Positions 61,836 to 64,000 of a stretch of 64,000 nt of DNA are shown in pieces. The position numbers and the translations under genes are program-made. The notes under the pieces are model-generated. The model had not been told where the DNA came from. It did no database searches and saw nothing but the letters and a program-made list of their open reading frames with translations. This stretch comes from Burkholderiaceae bacterium (GTDB lineage: Bacteria > Pseudomonadota > Gammaproteobacteria > Burkholderiales > Burkholderiaceae_C). Position 1 is the first letter of the stretch, and every line of letters begins with the position of its first letter. The DNA lies in the NCBI GenBank assembly GCA_023954095.1, contig JAMLIQ010000001.1, positions 1 through 64,000 on the forward strand, read 5' to 3'.

Positions 61836-64000
61836 CCCCGCCCCTGGATACCGGCGTCGACAGCACGGCGTTGCACGCCATCGATTTCCCGCTGTGGGGC
61901 AGCCGCCTCATCGAGGCCAGCGCGGGCACCGGCAAAACCTGGACCATTGCTGCGCTCTACCTGCGCCTGGTGCTCGGCCACGGGGGCAGCCAGGCCTTCG
62001 CCAGCCCGCTGCGCCCGGCCGATATTCTGGTGATGACCTTCACCCGCGCCGCCACGCGCGAACTGTCGGACCGCATCCGTGCCCGCCTGATCGAGGCGGT
62101 GCAGTGCTTTCGGGGCGAGGCGGCCGTGCCCGCGCACGATGCCTTCCTGGCCGAGCTGCTGGCCGCCTACCCCGGCGGCGCGGCGCGCACCCAGGCCGCC
62201 TGGCGCCTGGCCCTGGCCGCCGAAGGCATGGACGACGCGGCCGTGCACACCATCGACGCCTGGTGCCAGCGCATGCTGCGCGAACACGCCTTTGACAGCG
62301 GCAGCCTGTTTGACGAGGAACTGTGCGCCGACGAATCCGCCGTGCAGACCGAGGCCGCGCAGGACTACTGGCGCCAGCAGTGCTACCCGCTGGACGGCGC
62401 CGCCCTGGACGCCGTACTGGCCGTGTGGGCCAGCGTGCAGGCGCTGGTCGACGACATGCGCGGCCTGGCCGCGCAGGACCTGCCGCCCGGCACCGGCGCA
62501 GGCACGTTGGCCGACTGCGTGCAGCAGGCCCAGCAGGCGCGCTGCGATGCCGTGGCCGCGCTGAAACACGGCTGGGCCGGACGTGCGCAGAACATGCGCC
62601 GGTGGCTGGACGGCCAGACCGCGCCCAAGGAATGCGACTGGAACCGCACCCGACTCAAACCGGCCAGCTACGGCACATGGCTGGATCAGATCGTGGCGTG
62701 GGCCGACAGCCCCGAGCCGGCGTTGCTGGAGCTGACCGCCGCCGCATGGAACCGTCTGACTCCCGAGGGGCTGCTGGATGCGCGCAAGGACGGCGCGCCG
62801 CCCATCGCATTGCCCGAACACTTCCAGGCCCTGGCCGATCTGCGGGCCGCCCAGCAGGCGCTGCCCGACCCGGCCGTGGCACTGCGCCTGCATGCCGCTG
62901 CCCGCGTGCAGCAGCGCATGGCGCAGCTCAAGCGCCAGACGGGGAGTTTCGGCTTTGCCGACATGCCGCAGCGGCTCGACCGGGCCCTGGCCGGGCCGAA
63001 TGGCGAGCGCCTGCGCGAACGCATCACCGCGCAGTACCCGGTGGCGCTGATCGACGAATTCCAGGACACCTCGCCGCTGCAGTACCGTTTGTTCGACCAG
63101 CTCTACCGCACGCAGGAAAACCACCGGCACACCGCGCTGCTGTTCATTGGCGACCCCAAGCAATCCATCTATGGTTTTCGCGGCGCCGACATCCACAGCT
63201 ACCTGGCTGCGCGCCGCGCCACTGCAGGGCGGCACTATGTGCTGGGCACCAACCACCGCTCCACGGCCGCGCTGGTGGCGGCCGTCAACCACGCCTTTGT
63301 GCGCGCCGAAGAACGCCCGGGCGAGGGGGCTTTCCGCTTTCGCACGCCTGGCGCGCCGTACAACCCCCTGCCCTTTGTCGCCGTGCAGGCGCGGGGTCGC
63401 GCAGAGCAGTTCCGGACCGCCGAAGGCCCTGTGCCGACCCTGGCCATCCACCACGACCTGGAGCTGCTCAGCGCGGGCGACCACCAACGGCGCTTTGCCG
63501 CACGGTGCGCCGAGCAGATTGTGGGCTGGCTGGGCGATGCACAGGCCGGTTTTGCGCCGCCCGGCCAGCCCTTGCAGCGCTTGCGCCCGGCCGATATCGC
63601 CGTGCTGGTGCGTACCGGGCGCGAGGCCGAGGCCATCCGGCGCGAACTGCACCGGCGCGGCGTGGCCTCGGTCTACCTGTCCGACAAGGATTCGGTGTTC
63701 GACAGCGACGAGGCGCATGACCTGTGGTACTGGCTGCAGGCCGTGGCCGAACCGCTTGACGCACGCAAGCTGCGCGCAGGCCTGGCCACGCGCACCCTGG
63801 GCCTGGCGCTGGACGAACTGGCCGCGCTGGCCACCAGTGACGAGGCCCTGGACGCGCGCAGCCTGCAGCTGCGCGGGCTGCACAGCGTGTGGCAGACCCA
63901 GGGCGTGCTGACCATGCTGCGCCAGACGCTGCACCAGTGCGCTCTGCCGGCCCGTTGGCTGCAGGAGAGCGGGGGCGAGCGGCGCCTGACCAACTTTCTG
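61832..64000 (+). CDS. recB: exodeoxyribonuclease V beta subunit, 5' part
   Basis: The first 723 codons of recB; the gene runs off the right edge. Superfamily 1A helicase: Walker A EASAGTGKTWTIAALYLRL near residue 30, MTFTRAATRELSDRIRARL (motif Ia), HTIDAWCQRMLREHA, motif II LIDEFQDTSPLQYRLF, motif III GDPKQSIYGFRGADIHSYL and motif IV LGTNHRSTAALVAAVNHAF. The C-terminal nuclease domain lies outside the window. It starts at an ATG overlapping the recC stop; recD is expected beyond. Confidence 0.96.
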   Translation, partial: MTPPLDTGVDSTALHAIDFPLWGSRLIEASAGTGKTWTIAALYLRLVLGHGGSQAFASPLRPADILVMTFTRAATRELSDRIRARLIEAVQCFRGEAAVPAHDAFLAELLAAYPGGAARTQAAWRLALAAEGMDDAAVHTIDAWCQRMLREHAFDSGSLFDEELCADESAVQTEAAQDYWRQQCYPLDGAALDAVLAVWASVQALVDDMRGLAAQDLPPGTGAGTLADCVQQAQQARCDAVAALKHGWAGRAQNMRRWLDGQTAPKECDWNRTRLKPASYGTWLDQIVAWADSPEPALLELTAAAWNRLTPEGLLDARKDGAPPIALPEHFQALADLRAAQQALPDPAVALRLHAAARVQQRMAQLKRQTGSFGFADMPQRLDRALAGPNGERLRERITAQYPVALIDEFQDTSPLQYRLFDQLYRTQENHRHTALLFIGDPKQSIYGFRGADIHSYLAARRATAGRHYVLGTNHRSTAALVAAVNHAFVRAEERPGEGAFRFRTPGAPYNPLPFVAVQARGRAEQFRTAEGPVPTLAIHHDLELLSAGDHQRRFAARCAEQIVGWLGDAQAGFAPPGQPLQRLRPADIAVLVRTGREAEAIRRELHRRGVASVYLSDKDSVFDSDEAHDLWYWLQAVAEPLDARKLRAGLATRTLGLALDELAALATSDEALDARSLQLRGLHSVWQTQGVLTMLRQTLHQCALPARWLQESGGERRLTNFL

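Noticed and set aside
61688..63934. 748-codon minus-strand frame opposite recB
   Set aside because: Same effect; all helicase motifs are on the plus strand.

Overview
The window is high-GC DNA that reads as an ordinary chromosomal segment of a Burkholderiales betaproteobacterium, most likely Comamonadaceae (Acidovorax/Comamonas-like). This rests on the gene order (lptA-lptB-rpoN-THUMP methyltransferase; trpE-chorismate mutase-trpG-LysE-trpD-trpC-ung), the protein sequences and a dispersed repeat I associate with that family. The genus cannot be fixed from the window. I see no rRNA, tRNA, CRISPR array, insertion sequence or prophage.

Layout. 1-1260: the start of an accessory-looking cassette on the minus strand (HTH/excisionase-like regulator, short GrpE-like protein, 5' end of an Hsp70 gene leaving the window), plus a gene-poor stretch ending in a plus-strand terminator. 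1263-7884: minus-strand genes for a beta/gamma-crystallin plus glycine-zipper surface protein, a class II glutamine amidotransferase, a DHA2-type MFS pump, a tautomerase, a CWC zinc-type mini-protein and malate synthase G, with a divergent LysR regulator. 9146-18129: argS, a SPOR protein, dsbA, the lptA-lptB-rpoN-rlmL chain and a PIN protein. 18175-28869: an acyltransferase/SGNH O-acetylase, nitroreductase-nitrilase pair, YecA/UPF0149 protein, pncC(cinA)-pgpA-DUF4139 chain, Bax-inhibitor protein and an NhaR-like regulator. 28920-35005: thiL, a YbdK-type glutamate-cysteine ligase with two monovalent cation/proton antiporters, apaG and rpe. 35431-43797: one enormous gene for a cyclic beta-1,2-glucan synthase. 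44402-47396: gph, a chemotaxis receptor and a chalcone-isomerase-like protein. 47566-54779: a trp region with a leader peptide, trpE, chorismate mutase, trpG, a LysE exporter, trpD, trpC, ung and a stand-alone trpB paralogue. 54898-64000: queA, a hemerythrin-GGDEF protein, a PfkB sugar kinase, recC and the first 723 codons of recB.

How it works together. Most genes are housekeeping, packed in short operons with ATGA stop/start overlaps (lptA/lptB, rpoN/rlmL, trpE/CM/trpG, recC/recB, pncC/pgpA/DUF4139, nitroreductase/nitrilase). The trp block couples chorismate use (TrpE/TrpG versus a chorismate mutase) to what looks like leader-peptide control.

The most striking signal outside the genes is a family of about eleven AT-richer 55-75 bp elements with an AGCGCT-type palindromic core. 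Some are intergenic. Others are embedded in coding sequences (rpoN, rlmL, thiL, recC, probably gph, and the last codons of trpG), always in the same reading frame. This behaves like a palindromic element that can be tolerated as a peptide insertion, comparable in principle to the Rickettsia palindromic elements.
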